A stretch of 64,000 nt of DNA from Nectonema munidae. Its lineage: Eukaryota; Nematomorpha; Nectonematoida; Nectonematidae. This document shows positions 39,001 through 43,319 of this stretch, piece after piece. Both the position numbers and the translations under genes were made by a program. Where the stretch lies: the NCBI GenBank assembly GCA_030549495.1, contig JAUIRK010000745.1:355234-419233 (forward strand), read 5' to 3'. Position 1 is the first letter of the stretch. Each line of letters opens with the position of its first letter. The notes under the pieces are model-generated. The model was given only the letters and a program-made list of their open reading frames with translations, was not told the DNA's origin and searched no databases.

Positions 39001-40934
39001 CGAGTGTCAAAGGCAGTCCAATACAACAACAGAACTCCAACATCATTTCTCTTTACTGGACTAAATATGTCGTTTAAGGCATTTAAATTTTTCTAGCCAA
39101 TAGCTGCAGATGGTGTGGTTTCCATTTGGAATCACAAGCACATAACTGCAACCATTGCAAATTTGCGGTGAAAGTCAAGAAGAAACAGGATATAAGCTCA
39201 GGCCTGACCTATATATAGTGAAAAACAATAGGCTCATTGTAGAACGCCAGCTTCAAAAACTTTCTTAAGCCACGAATTTATTTAATGGTTGTTAAAACAT
39301 AATCCAAAGGAGTACATTTGTAGAGATGAGAAAATTTGACATTTTTTTATTTAAGCGCTCAAATGTAGCAATTTACAAAGAAAACAAAGCTTTGTTTTGC
39401 AATCAATAGGACTTTTCTTCAGTACTTGAAACTTACTATTCCAAGCATTCAATTTTCAAAATATCCTTTAAATAAATATCAATGCAGTTGTTTCAATATA
39501 TTTCAAAAATATGTTCTAGCAAAACATCAAATTTAGTCTTTTCACAAAAGTGAATGTCAAAACGTAAAAAATAATCATAGATTGCTATCGAACATTCGTG
39601 TGAAAAGTAATCTAGCATATCTTTCTCATTCATTTCCTTCCAAAACTAAGCGAAAAATCTTCCGCTTTTGGAATGATTTTTATAAGCGTATTAATTTTTT
39701 TTGTAATTTATTAAAGGTGAACTGAGGTTTGTGTAAAATAAAAATGTATCGCATTCTTTTTGAACATTTTTATAATATAATACAAAATATCATTCAAAGA
39801 ACAAATCTTAATTCTCTGAAAATTTTGTTGCTCACATCAAAACTACGCAATAGTGGTGCATATTACGACGATTTTTCTCTATCAAAAAGGTCGAAAATCT
39901 TACCAAATCAGTCATTCCTAACTCAATGTTGGTGGCTTGTAGCAGCAAGTGATGAAACTAGAAGGATCTCCAGTCCAAACTGAATGTTTTTGGGCTCCAG
40001 GCATATCGCCTAGACGGCATACCAAATGGAAGAAGTTGAGTGGGATTTCTTCCGCCGCCATCTCATAGAGATAGTGGAGTAAACTACAAGACACACATTA
40101 ATGTTATGCCGCACCCTTGAAATGAATCCTGCATCCGATCGATGTGGCAATGATCTGTCTCATTTCTACGACCTCAGAAAATCCAAAGCATGAAAAGGCC
40201 CACAACCTCTTGACAGTCAAGTAGTCACGTATAAGTGTTTTTTAATAAGTAATTACTGTGATCCGAGGCCTATATCATCGTAAATGAGAGCGAGATTCTA
40301 GAGAGCCCTAATCACGCGTCATACCTCAAACGAAATGAATCGAAAATGAAGGCCCATTGATAGCTAATAAGACATTTGCTTGTCCGAGCGAACATCCTAA
40401 ACATGGTTTCGTTTTCCTTTAGTCATTCTTCATCACCATATGCTTTTATTTATATGAAGTTGTTAACATCAAAGGCTAGAGAGAGAATGGCGGTTTATCT
40501 TACCACAGAAATGATGATTAAACTTGGGTATATTTGAACGATTCATTTAAAGGCGAGAGATTCGAACCAGGAAGTTTGTCAGAAGGCTAAAAATGATTGT
40601 ACCAAGTAAAATCAAAAATACTGGCACTGAGCTAAGCCATAATTTAATGAAAATGATATATGCGATTTGGGAGTTTTGAAAGCAAGGAAGGCACAAGAAA
40701 CTACACAAAGAAGTGGAAGCAAACTTTGCTCAGATCAGATCTAACTTGTCACAATTTAAAAAGTCTTATGATTTAAATTAAACAATATGAAAAGTGAGAA
40801 AACAGAAAGTGAAAAGATGAGGATATTCTTACGTGTTCTATTTCTTTCACCGAACTTTTATACGACTTTTTGTTCAAATTTGCTATATTGTAGTTGATCT
40901 CTGAGAGTGCCAGAGAAAGAGAATCGACACTCAT
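1..40934 (-). CDS. CNOT1: CNOT1, CCR4-NOT complex scaffold subunit (spliced gene, 3' part beyond window)
   Basis: This spliced gene encodes the scaffold of the cytoplasmic CCR4-NOT mRNA deadenylase. I recognise it from collinear similarity to animal CNOT1 along about 1,711 residues. From residue 1 it shows N-terminal HEAT repeats (about 1-735), a TTP-binding-type HEAT region (about 737-905), a MIF4G domain that docks the CAF1/CNOT7 deadenylase (about 960-1165), and a DUF3819 domain that docks CNOT9 (about 1255-1440). The remainder is the start of the connector before the NOT1 C-terminal module, which lies off the left edge. Human CNOT1 is about 2,376 residues, so roughly 70% is present. Exons run 40833-40934, 37076-37183, 36911-37009, 30934-31123, 30762-30869, 29458-29753, 28997-29206, 28169-28264, 27980-28116, 25245-25485, 23660-23776, 21532-22036, 18558-18742, 16986-17192, 15925-16146, 15691-15828, 14840-15019, 11497-11724, 10404-10628, 6882-7220, 5668-6005, 2067-2577, 1277-1506, 289-340 (tentative) and 1-71. 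Splice phases close at each junction. Linkers between domains are shorter than in vertebrates. Confidence 0.93.
289..340 (-). CDS. CNOT1: CNOT1 exon 24 (tentative 52-nt exon)
   Basis: About 17 residues are needed between the flanking exons. The next exon upstream ends two bases into a codon, and the exon at 1-71 starts in phase 0. Of the stop-free acceptor/donor pairs I tried by eye, this segment has the right phase at both ends (1 + 51 nt). It reads [18 protein letters not shown], close in length to human KYNVEAVELLIRNHLVNM, with a conserved Leu-Ile. The acceptor is ...gcagacag and the donor is gtcagt. Similarity is weak, so another segment could be the true exon. Confidence 0.38.
1277..1506 (-). 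CDS. CNOT1: CNOT1 exon 23
   Basis: The exon encodes [12 protein letters not shown] followed by [16 protein letters not shown] and [11 protein letters not shown], which align with human LLQKAVEGLLD, ALQDGRAYGSPWCNK and TRCLIECRDE. The acceptor is ttatttttcag and the donor is gtaagg. It starts in phase 0 and ends in phase 2. The protein segment belongs to the helical connector after the CNOT9-binding domain. Confidence 0.88.
2067..2577 (-). CDS. CNOT1: CNOT1 exon 22 (end of CNOT9-binding domain)
   Basis: This is the longest exon at 511 nt. It begins in phase 2 and completes an Arg codon, giving ...[20 protein letters not shown]. The hallmark stretches [16 protein letters not shown] and [14 protein letters not shown] match human GRRYCDPVVLTYQAER and [14 protein letters not shown]. 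The middle is variable and rich in Ser, Gln and Gly ([20 protein letters not shown]). It ends LLARNNKD before the donor gtacgt. Confidence 0.92.
3480..3580 (-). repeat. tRNA-derived SINE-like repeat, copy 1
   Basis: Read on the minus strand, the segment holds ggttggttagatactg (A-box-like) and, about 35 nt later, ggcttcgatcccgc (B-box-like). A related copy lies at 52,118-52,234 in the same orientation, sharing the GCGGGATCGA, CTTGAG and TATCTAACCAACC blocks and the flanking ATTGAAAAGGC-like sequence. It cannot fold as a good tRNA, so I read it as a SINE remnant in a CNOT1 intron. Confidence 0.5.
5118..5185 (+). mobile_element. hAT-type terminal sequence (solo end)
   Basis: The stretch begins CAGTGGTTCCCCACC and continues with a gggccacgcc block. 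This is the usual look of hAT terminal inverted repeats (CAGTGGTTCTCAACC-like). I could not find a matching opposite end or an 8-bp duplication nearby, so it is probably a truncated element in the intron between CNOT1 exons 21 and 22. Confidence 0.35.
5668..6005 (-). CDS. CNOT1: CNOT1 exon 21 (DUF3819, CNOT9-binding domain core)
   Basis: The exon encodes [20 protein letters not shown], which aligns with human [20 protein letters not shown]. It ends with [16 protein letters not shown], matching human CELACCFIQKTAVEKA. This helical DUF3819 region binds CNOT9 in the human complex. The acceptor is caaag and the donor is gtgagc. It begins in phase 0 and ends in phase 2, and its 338 nt fit both neighbours. 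Confidence 0.93.
6882..7220 (-). CDS. CNOT1: CNOT1 exon 20 (linker and start of DUF3819)
   Basis: The first half is a low-complexity linker rich in Pro, Ala, Asn and Gly. The second half starts DUF3819 with [18 protein letters not shown] and AIERSIQD, matching human LNPTIPLFQAHPQLKQCV and AIERAVQE. Two acceptors lie 10 nt apart (tttatttcag and gatcattcag). The second keeps the frame with exon 19, so I chose 7220 as the boundary. The donor is gtaagt. Confidence 0.9.
7365..7560 (+). repeat. Dispersed repeat, copy 1 (paired with 46,075-46,260)
   Basis: The segment shares ordered blocks with 46,075-46,260: a GC-rich head (cgcgcatgc-like), then tttcaattttatata, taaaagacttg, ggcttgtg, ccatattac and aagtctta. 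The head resembles the CAGGGGCGTACAT terminus at the second copy. It looks like a decayed short interspersed or non-autonomous DNA element in a CNOT1 intron. Confidence 0.5.
7976..8200. repeat. Diverged tandem duplication, about 105 bp
   Basis: Two successive blocks each run ttttgtaaaaaattgtaaa... to caggga/gggaat..., then acag(t)taaacaaatcg. The first is about 7,978-8,075 and the second about 8,076-8,190. They are AT-rich and differ by small indels. No coding signal is seen. Confidence 0.5.
8248..8380 (+). repeat. Dispersed repeat related to the 56-kb palindrome region
   Basis: The sequence runs tcatacgatgttataaaag, attacctatattttgcaat, gaaaaatgttcaaat and atatttattctttttaagta, ending gctcccc. 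The same ordered blocks occur at about 56,208-56,508, where the last part forms the left arm of a long palindrome. It has no coding potential. Confidence 0.6.
8880..9960 (+). mobile_element. Decayed transposable-element protein relic, family not named
   Basis: Broken plus-strand frames give [12 protein letters not shown] (about 8,955), a segment like HIKLGLKKEII with [12 protein letters not shown] (about 9,415-9,500), [20 protein letters not shown] (about 9,617-9,680) and traces of a HGERFH/YQG-type tail (to about 9,960). From memory these match, in order, a large uncharacterised transposon-like protein found in many copies in invertebrate genomes, with FLGNHKAxNYVELVE and EEQGERFHQDI motifs. 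Stops and frameshifts throughout mark it as dead. It lies antisense in the intron between CNOT1 exons 19 and 20. Confidence 0.5.
10404..10628 (-). CDS. CNOT1: CNOT1 exon 19 (end of MIF4G domain)
   Basis: The exon encodes [19 protein letters not shown] and [18 protein letters not shown], matching human PPNPWTMAIMNVLAELHQE and [18 protein letters not shown]. This closes the MIF4G domain that binds CAF1/CNOT7. It is 225 nt, phase 0 at both ends. The acceptor is ttttcttttag, whose T-run is also the terminator of the tRNA gene directly upstream. The donor is gttagt. Confidence 0.92.
10636..10643 (-). terminator. Pol III T8 terminator of tRNA-Ala, also the exon 19 polypyrimidine tract
   Basis: One base after the discriminator A comes a run of eight T, then CTTTTAG and exon 19. 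The run is long enough to stop RNA polymerase III. It is also the only pyrimidine tract available to the CNOT1 acceptor. Confidence 0.8.
10645..10716 (-). tRNA. tRNA-Ala (anticodon CGC)
   Basis: The 72-nt cloverleaf is clear. The acceptor strand is GGGGATG paired to CTTCTCC, with one U6:U67 mismatch. The D stem is ACTC/GAGT, the anticodon stem CCCGC/GCGGG with loop TTCGCAT, and the T stem ATGGG/CCCAT with loop TTCGAAT. Position 73 is A. The G3:U70 wobble pair that identifies tRNA-Ala is present, and the anticodon CGC reads GCG. The B box (gggttcgaatccc) is perfect. The A box (taactcagtgg) has one change. No intron is seen, and CCA is not encoded. It lies inside a CNOT1 intron on the same strand, 16 nt before the exon 19 acceptor. 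Confidence 0.93.
11497..11724 (-). CDS. CNOT1: CNOT1 exon 18 (MIF4G domain)
   Basis: The exon encodes [20 protein letters not shown], nearly identical to human [20 protein letters not shown]. It continues with [14 protein letters not shown] (human ELLYVVPFVAKVLE). This is the most conserved part of the gene in the window. It is 228 nt, phase 0 at both ends, with acceptor tttctttctag and donor gtacct. Confidence 0.95.
11939..12000 (+). mobile_element. hAT-type terminal sequence (solo end)
   Basis: The stretch begins CAGGGATGCTCAACCTGCGG and is GC-rich, followed by gtggccctcgg. This is the usual appearance of a hAT terminus. A loosely similar inverted sequence (gagcatctctg) occurs near 14,387-14,398, but the flanking 8-bp sequences do not match, so I do not pair them. 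Confidence 0.3.
12895..14060 (+). mobile_element. piggyBac-type transposase relic
   Basis: Plus-strand frames give [54 protein letters not shown] and [16 protein letters not shown]. They follow the order of piggyBac (DDE_Tnp_1_7) transposases: TNRYA, LLSGYHxLPxxxxYW, DNxxxxxDKxxKIRPLYD, DExMVPFKGRxSxKQY. The first open piece spans 12,943-13,281, and later parts need several frame changes. Stops and missing catalytic Asp residues show it is inactive. It is antisense to CNOT1 in the intron between exons 17 and 18. TTAA-flanked ends were not found. Confidence 0.7.
14840..15019 (-). CDS. CNOT1: CNOT1 exon 17 (MIF4G domain)
   Basis: The exon encodes [20 protein letters not shown] and [15 protein letters not shown], then LSETYKNIK. 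Human CNOT1 has [35 protein letters not shown] and LNETYRNIK. It is 180 nt, phase 0 at both ends, with acceptor caacttttcag and donor gtaagt. Confidence 0.95.
15691..15828 (-). CDS. CNOT1: CNOT1 exon 16 (start of MIF4G domain)
   Basis: The exon encodes a Ser/Thr-rich linker and then [20 protein letters not shown], which aligns with human [20 protein letters not shown] at the first MIF4G helix. I used the acceptor ttttttgcacag, which gives phase 0. A second acceptor 21 nt inward (cctattcag) would require a phase-1 donor. The donor is gtaatt. Confidence 0.85.
15925..16146 (-). CDS. CNOT1: CNOT1 exon 15 (TTP-binding-type HEAT region)
   Basis: The exon encodes [20 protein letters not shown] and [14 protein letters not shown], matching human LDRFKNRLKDYPQYCQH and LQEYIEYGQQSRDP. 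The acceptor is tttaattttcag. The donor is uncertain: gtatct at 15,924 keeps phase and gives 74 codons, and gtcatc further upstream would also keep phase. The variable tail is a Ser/Pro linker, so length differences would not affect the fold. Confidence 0.85.
16986..17192 (-). CDS. CNOT1: CNOT1 exon 14 (TTP-binding-type HEAT region)
   Basis: The exon encodes [39 protein letters not shown] and [15 protein letters not shown], very close to human [39 protein letters not shown] and LGLALRYVLEALRKP. It is 207 nt, phase 0 at both ends, with acceptor tttgtttttag and donor gtatca. Confidence 0.95.
18558..18742 (-). CDS. CNOT1: CNOT1 exon 13
   Basis: The exon encodes [20 protein letters not shown] and [18 protein letters not shown], matching human [20 protein letters not shown] and PPHPTMSVDEVLEMLQRF. 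It starts two bases into a codon and joins exon 12 directly. That skips about 100 residues of Ser/Pro/Gly-rich linker present in vertebrates. The acceptor is ttcttatttag and the donor is gtaaga. Confidence 0.92.
18743..21531. other. Intron 12 of CNOT1, no recognisable feature
   Basis: This 2.8-kb AT-rich intron shows no transposase, RNA gene or tandem array that I can name. A minus-strand open stretch at about 19,050-19,300 (with [16 protein letters not shown]) has no CNOT1 similarity and is not needed to keep phase between exons 12 and 13. Confidence 0.5.
21532..22036 (-). CDS. CNOT1: CNOT1 exon 12 (HEAT region)
   Basis: The exon encodes [37 protein letters not shown] and LKRRCPHF, matching human [35 protein letters not shown] and LKRRCPSI. 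A short poly-Gln run follows (LKQQQQQTP), then an acidic and Ser-rich tail. It is 505 nt, starts in phase 0 and ends one base into a codon. The acceptor is catgtttag and the donor is gtactt. Confidence 0.93.
22037..23659. other. Intron 11 of CNOT1, no recognisable feature
   Basis: AT-rich intron. A CAGTGATTCTCGATG stretch at 22,329 resembles a hAT end but lacks a partner. A GATGA-rich segment (23,080-23,140) and simple AT sequence make up the rest. Confidence 0.45.
23660..23776 (-). CDS. CNOT1: CNOT1 exon 11
   Basis: The exon encodes [17 protein letters not shown] and [13 protein letters not shown], matching human IRQLIMHAMAEWYMRG and KLSRILDVAQDLK. It is 117 nt, phase 0 at both ends. The acceptor is ttttttccttttag and the donor is gtaatg. 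Confidence 0.93.
23840..24470 (+). mobile_element. Non-LTR retrotransposon 3' end (ORF2 C-terminus plus 3' UTR)
   Basis: An uninterrupted plus-strand frame (23,840-24,178) reads [40 protein letters not shown] and [14 protein letters not shown]. The C-x2-C-x4/5-H-x4-H layout and the RxxLAQLR...YLHKINP context are those of the zinc-knuckle C-terminus of a family of animal non-LTR retrotransposons. A 3' UTR of about 290 nt follows, ending in a short (aac)n tail near 24,457-24,467. The element is 5'-truncated, as usual for target-primed insertion. It is antisense to CNOT1 in intron 10. Confidence 0.75.
24490..25020 (+). mobile_element. hAT element 5' end, sister copy of the 47.6-kb element
   Basis: The copy starts CAGTGAATTTCAAACTGATG. 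It matches the reverse complement of 49,206 down to about 48,680 in order: tcattgccaataaatcacatt-like, aataaataa, gagtactat, taaatgtgcattttt, ggactcgagt, gaaaagtttcaaaaa and aaaagtcccacaacata. The shared part ends near 24,995-25,020, so the 3' half is missing. Its transposase strand would be plus, antisense to CNOT1. Confidence 0.65.
25245..25485 (-). CDS. CNOT1: CNOT1 exon 10
   Basis: The exon opens by completing a Trp codon, giving [19 protein letters not shown]. It ends [13 protein letters not shown]. Human CNOT1 reads TWKSLDLIEVLLRLAEVG and NSAIILHYAWHGQ. It is 241 nt, phase 2 in and phase 0 out, with acceptor ttgtttaatag and donor gtaact. Confidence 0.94.
25486..27979. other. Intron 9 of CNOT1, no recognisable feature
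   Basis: This 2.5-kb AT-rich intron has no recognisable protein relic. Short GGAGTCGAAGTC / GACTCCTACTCC arms around 26,066-26,106 could form a hairpin. Nothing else stands out. Confidence 0.45.
27980..28116 (-). CDS. CNOT1: CNOT1 exon 9
   Basis: The exon encodes [18 protein letters not shown] and DSKEIST, matching human SLINPEIFCFADYPCHTV and DNREIAT. It is 137 nt and ends two bases into the Trp codon completed by exon 10. The acceptor is ctaccttttaag and the donor is gtataa. The intron to exon 8 is only 52 bp. Confidence 0.92.
28169..28264 (-). CDS. CNOT1: CNOT1 exon 8
   Basis: The exon encodes [20 protein letters not shown] and [12 protein letters not shown], matching human VVYGIQRGLGMEVFPVD and LIYRPWKHAEGQ. 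It is 96 nt, phase 0 at both ends. The acceptor is tacatttttag and the donor is gtaagt. Confidence 0.9.
28997..29206 (-). CDS. CNOT1: CNOT1 exon 7
   Basis: The first half is a Ser-rich linker. The second encodes [33 protein letters not shown] and NREALQ, matching human [32 protein letters not shown] and DSKGLH. It is 210 nt, phase 0 at both ends. The acceptor is cttcgttttcag and the donor gttaac is weak. Confidence 0.9.
29458..29753 (-). CDS. CNOT1: CNOT1 exon 6
   Basis: The exon encodes [36 protein letters not shown] and [11 protein letters not shown], matching human FMQEVGYGFCASIEECRN, EVTAAQVARVLGMMART and SGL. The acceptor is tatattttcag. The donor gtccgt is non-consensus but keeps phase 0 with exon 7. 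It is 296 nt. Confidence 0.9.
29754..30761. other. Intron 5 of CNOT1, no recognisable feature
   Basis: AT-rich 1.0-kb intron. Apart from a short (ta)n/(gt)n stretch near 30,676-30,710, I see nothing in it. Confidence 0.5.
30762..30869 (-). CDS. CNOT1: CNOT1 exon 5
   Basis: The exon encodes [20 protein letters not shown] and [10 protein letters not shown], corresponding to human QEGGFQDIAIEVLHLLL and SHLLFGQKGAFGV. It starts two bases into a Lys codon begun by exon 4 and ends one base into an Asp codon. It is 108 nt, with acceptor cttaaattag and donor gtagtg. Confidence 0.85.
30934..31123 (-). CDS. CNOT1: CNOT1 exon 4
   Basis: The exon encodes [20 protein letters not shown] and [20 protein letters not shown], matching human [21 protein letters not shown] and [20 protein letters not shown]. 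It is 190 nt, ending one base into a codon. The acceptor is tgcaaaacag and the donor is gtaata. Confidence 0.9.
31124..33479. other. 5' half of intron 3 region, mostly unassigned
   Basis: AT-rich intron sequence. A CAGGGGCACACATC head at 31,225 resembles the termini at 46,075 and 62,103. No coding relic is recognised. Open minus-strand frames at 31,248-31,565 lack any similarity I know. Confidence 0.4.
33480..34680 (+). mobile_element. hAT transposase relic, ZMYM1/52-kDa-repressor-like
   Basis: Plus-strand frames give [56 protein letters not shown] and [14 protein letters not shown]. Further on are [15 protein letters not shown] and [19 protein letters not shown], then a C-terminal dimerisation segment ([21 protein letters not shown]). 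This is the order of the hAT family often annotated as zinc finger MYM-type protein 1 or 52 kDa repressor. [12 protein letters not shown] carries the first catalytic Asp context. Many stops and shifts show decay. It is antisense to CNOT1. Confidence 0.7.
34820..36110 (+). mobile_element. hAT transposase relic, FAM200/ZBED5-like
   Basis: Plus-strand frames give [47 protein letters not shown] and [15 protein letters not shown]. An open 106-codon stretch (35,662-35,982) ends in [20 protein letters not shown] and [16 protein letters not shown], the typical hAT C-terminal dimerisation motif. GICTNGA stands where relatives have CTDGA, so a catalytic Asp is replaced. It lies immediately after the ZMYM-like hAT, in the same orientation. 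Confidence 0.72.
36911..37009 (-). CDS. CNOT1: CNOT1 exon 3
   Basis: The exon encodes [20 protein letters not shown] and [13 protein letters not shown], matching human TQFLIQECASLITKPNFIST and LSYAIDNPLHYQK. It is 99 nt, phase 0 at both ends. The acceptor is ccaccaaaag and the donor is gtacag. The intron to exon 2 is 66 bp. Confidence 0.93.
37076..37183 (-). CDS. CNOT1: CNOT1 exon 2
   Basis: The exon encodes [20 protein letters not shown] and [16 protein letters not shown], matching human LIDHYGPEADRHLFRCLFSH and VDFSGDGKSSGKDFHQ. It is 108 nt, phase 0 at both ends. The acceptor cgttgtttag fits phase; a second AG 6 nt inward would lose two residues. The donor is gtatta. Confidence 0.93.
37184..38799. 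other. Intron 1 of CNOT1, 3' part, no recognisable feature
   Basis: AT-rich sequence with no recognisable coding relic or RNA gene. A short plus-strand open frame at 37,888-38,112 has no known similarity. Confidence 0.45.
38800..39270 (+). mobile_element. Possible R2/NeSL-type non-LTR retrotransposon C-terminus
   Basis: A zinc-knuckle-like stretch, [19 protein letters not shown] (about 39,103-39,157), fits C-x2-C-x8-H-x4-C. About 40 nt later, after a frame change, comes [19 protein letters not shown]. That pair, a CCHC knuckle followed by an LRPDL endonuclease-like motif, is the layout at the C-terminus of R2-clade reverse transcriptases. The upstream reverse transcriptase is not recognisable. 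It is antisense to CNOT1 in intron 1. Confidence 0.38.
40540..40615 (-). repeat. tRNA-like B-box remnant
   Basis: On the minus strand, cctggttcgaatctctcgcc matches a tRNA B box (GGTTCGANTCC) and its flank. No convincing A box or cloverleaf is present, so this is most likely a SINE scrap. Confidence 0.3.
40833..40934 (-). CDS. CNOT1: CNOT1 exon 1 (start codon)
   Basis: The exon encodes [20 protein letters not shown] and [14 protein letters not shown], matching the human N-terminus [20 protein letters not shown] and TKKNFKSSCQEIQH. The ATG (40,932-40,934) is placed as in human CNOT1 and has a G after it (aaggATGag). No in-frame ATG upstream is needed. The donor is gtaaga in phase 0. Confidence 0.92.
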
Positions 40935-42169
40935 CCTTCAAGTTAAGGCTAAAAATCGTTAAAACATAAAAGTTTCATTCATTCTAAAATAAATCAGTTT
41001 AAGAAAATATATTATAAAATTTTTTGGAATTTAGTATCGATAGGGAATTCTTTTTTTCTGAAAAAGAAATACTAATACAATTTGCATAGTATCGAGTTAC
41101 TGTGGTGGTCTAGTGTGCTCAACTCTTTTTAAAGATGGTGCTGCAAAAGCTTCTCAAGTGATGATTGGTAGGTATGCAGTCGTCATAAGAGGGATTGCGA
41201 GTCGGAGTAGGTGGGGTCGTAGTTTTTTAAAAAGAGTCGGAGTAGTAATAATTATTGCGACTTTAAAAACAGTCATATTCATGAGTGATAGCTCATAGAA
41301 AAAGGCTGAAAAATTGAACAAAAGTAACTTTTTTATTACACAAATGCCAAGCTCAGTTTTTGAGTGCAAGGTTTAACCAAATACTTTTGAAAAAATAATT
41401 TAAAATAAATTTAGTTCTTGAATGGTATTATTTTGGCTTAGATAAAAAGGTCATAGACAATAATTTGAAATCTTTTTGAAGACACACATTCATGACCACC
41501 TCCTCTCTCTCCCTACAAACTCTTGTATTTGATATCACCCTCGGTCGCCCTCAATCCCACGTTTTTATGCTTAATAAAGAAGCGTAGATCAGTGTATAAA
41601 TTCCACATGATTCAAACTCTTTTCTGAAAAACGGAAGTTTCATTTAGACTTTAGACACTGTTGGCATTCAATTGAAATGTTTTCTTTATAATACGCTCAA
41701 TAGCGATCCTTTATCAAATATTTAAAAAAGGCATTTTATCTTTTGAAGTATCTTCATGGTCTCCCTAATTCTATTTTCAATCCTATTGGTGGTGGCAAAA
41801 ACATTTCCAACATAGTTCATCTTTCAATTGATCTTCCTTTTTGAAACACTTTGCGTTGAAACATAAGGCAGAAGGATGAAAGATGCAGGACATCTTTCAA
41901 TGAGTGTCTAAATCGGCATTTATAAAACCTTGAAATATGATACATGTCATCACTCTTTTAACATTAGTTATAAATGAGTGCGCACTTGCGACCCTTTGCC
42001 GATATGCTAAAAGGCTCGGGCCCCATTTATTTTCTGTAAAGAAATAGGAAAGAAACATAATCTAAAAATTTTAGGAGCTTTCAACGAGTATTTAGCTGAA
42101 TTATTGCGATATCTGCAGTTGTACTTGAGCAGCAAGCTTTAAAATCAATCGCTAATGTTTGTTAGTTTA
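40935..42169. other. CNOT1 upstream region
   Basis: This stretch should contain the CNOT1 promoter and 5' UTR, but I see no TATA box or initiator that I can defend. A GAGTCGGAGTAGGTGG-like block (41,200-41,255) resembles short GGAGTCG repeats elsewhere in the window. Confidence 0.4.
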
Positions 42170-42545
42170 GGAGATTATTTTGAAAAAAGAGAATATGCGT
42201 TTCCGTCCCTTGAAATTTCAAACTTAGTTTGTTCAAGTGATCAAAAATGTCGGCAAAGGATGAAATATTTTTCATAATCCATGCCTTTTTTAAGGTTTTT
42301 GCTTAGCTACTTCAAATGCAATTTCATATGAGGCCGGGACTACTGGTGTATTTTTCGGATGATACAACTCACTGGCATCGAGTCTAGAAATTTTTATTCG
42401 TAAACCAGTCTTTCGTTTTTCAGTGCAAGTGCAAGTGATCTCACACGTGTTAAATGCTTCGAAAATTCGGTCGTTTCGGTCTCTACAAACTCCTTTGGGA
42501 ACCAGAAACCATTTCCCTTGTCCTTGATCCAATAAAAGGGACACT
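42170..42545 (-). mobile_element. hAT (FAM200/ZBED5-like) internal-deletion fragment
   Basis: A minus-strand open frame ends SYEIAFEVAKQKP, the segment that in this hAT family precedes the PYTIGE motif. It continues in frame with ISSFADIFDHLNKLSLKFQG, which resembles the much later YLADIFxxLNxLNLxLQG segment. The central transposase, including its catalytic residues, is therefore deleted. Confidence 0.5.
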
Positions 42546-43319
42546 TAACCAAACAAATTGCCCCTAGAAAAGATATCTGTCGCTGTATCAGGGTTTCGGA
42601 GGCAAAAAAATCCTATGGCTTCAACTCCGTTCCCGAAACAAAAATATATATGGCTCCATCTCAGGTTTGTCAATTTTTTTCTAAAGTTTTAAAATTTGTT
42701 GTAACATTGCGTGGTACATTAGTAACATATGAAATTCATACTGTGAAGAACTAGATTTATACTTTCAACAGACCAAAATTTTTGCTAAAAGAGGCTTCTT
42801 TATTGAAGGCTTTAGTACTATCCAAATGAAACAACAATCCATTTATTATCCATTCAGGGCCGGAGCGGCCATAACCTTTTATATTAATGAATTTACCACG
42901 GGAAGCAAGTTTTTTTTTACAAGAGAACTAAATGAAATAAAATAATAAATACACAAAATAACACTTAAAAATTTTAGTAAAAAAAAATTTTTTTACAGAT
43001 ATATGTGATTTATATGAAGATAGCTATATACCAAAAAAGCTTTATGGAGTTAAAAAAGTGCCTATACTTTCAGAAAATTTACCAAGTGAGTTTTGTCAAA
43101 GAAAAGCAAAATTTATTTCATAAAATGTTAAAACAAGCTTCACATATGATCTTATGGTCATTGCAGCAGGTGTTATTGCGGCACCTCGAACATGCTTGGA
43201 AAATTCTTCGGATTTTATGGATGTACTATAAGGGTATTCTTTATGATGTCCATAAACTTGTAGCAAAGTTCTTACTTCACTCGGAATGCTCACACTGTTT
43301 GCACGTATCTTCATAAAGT

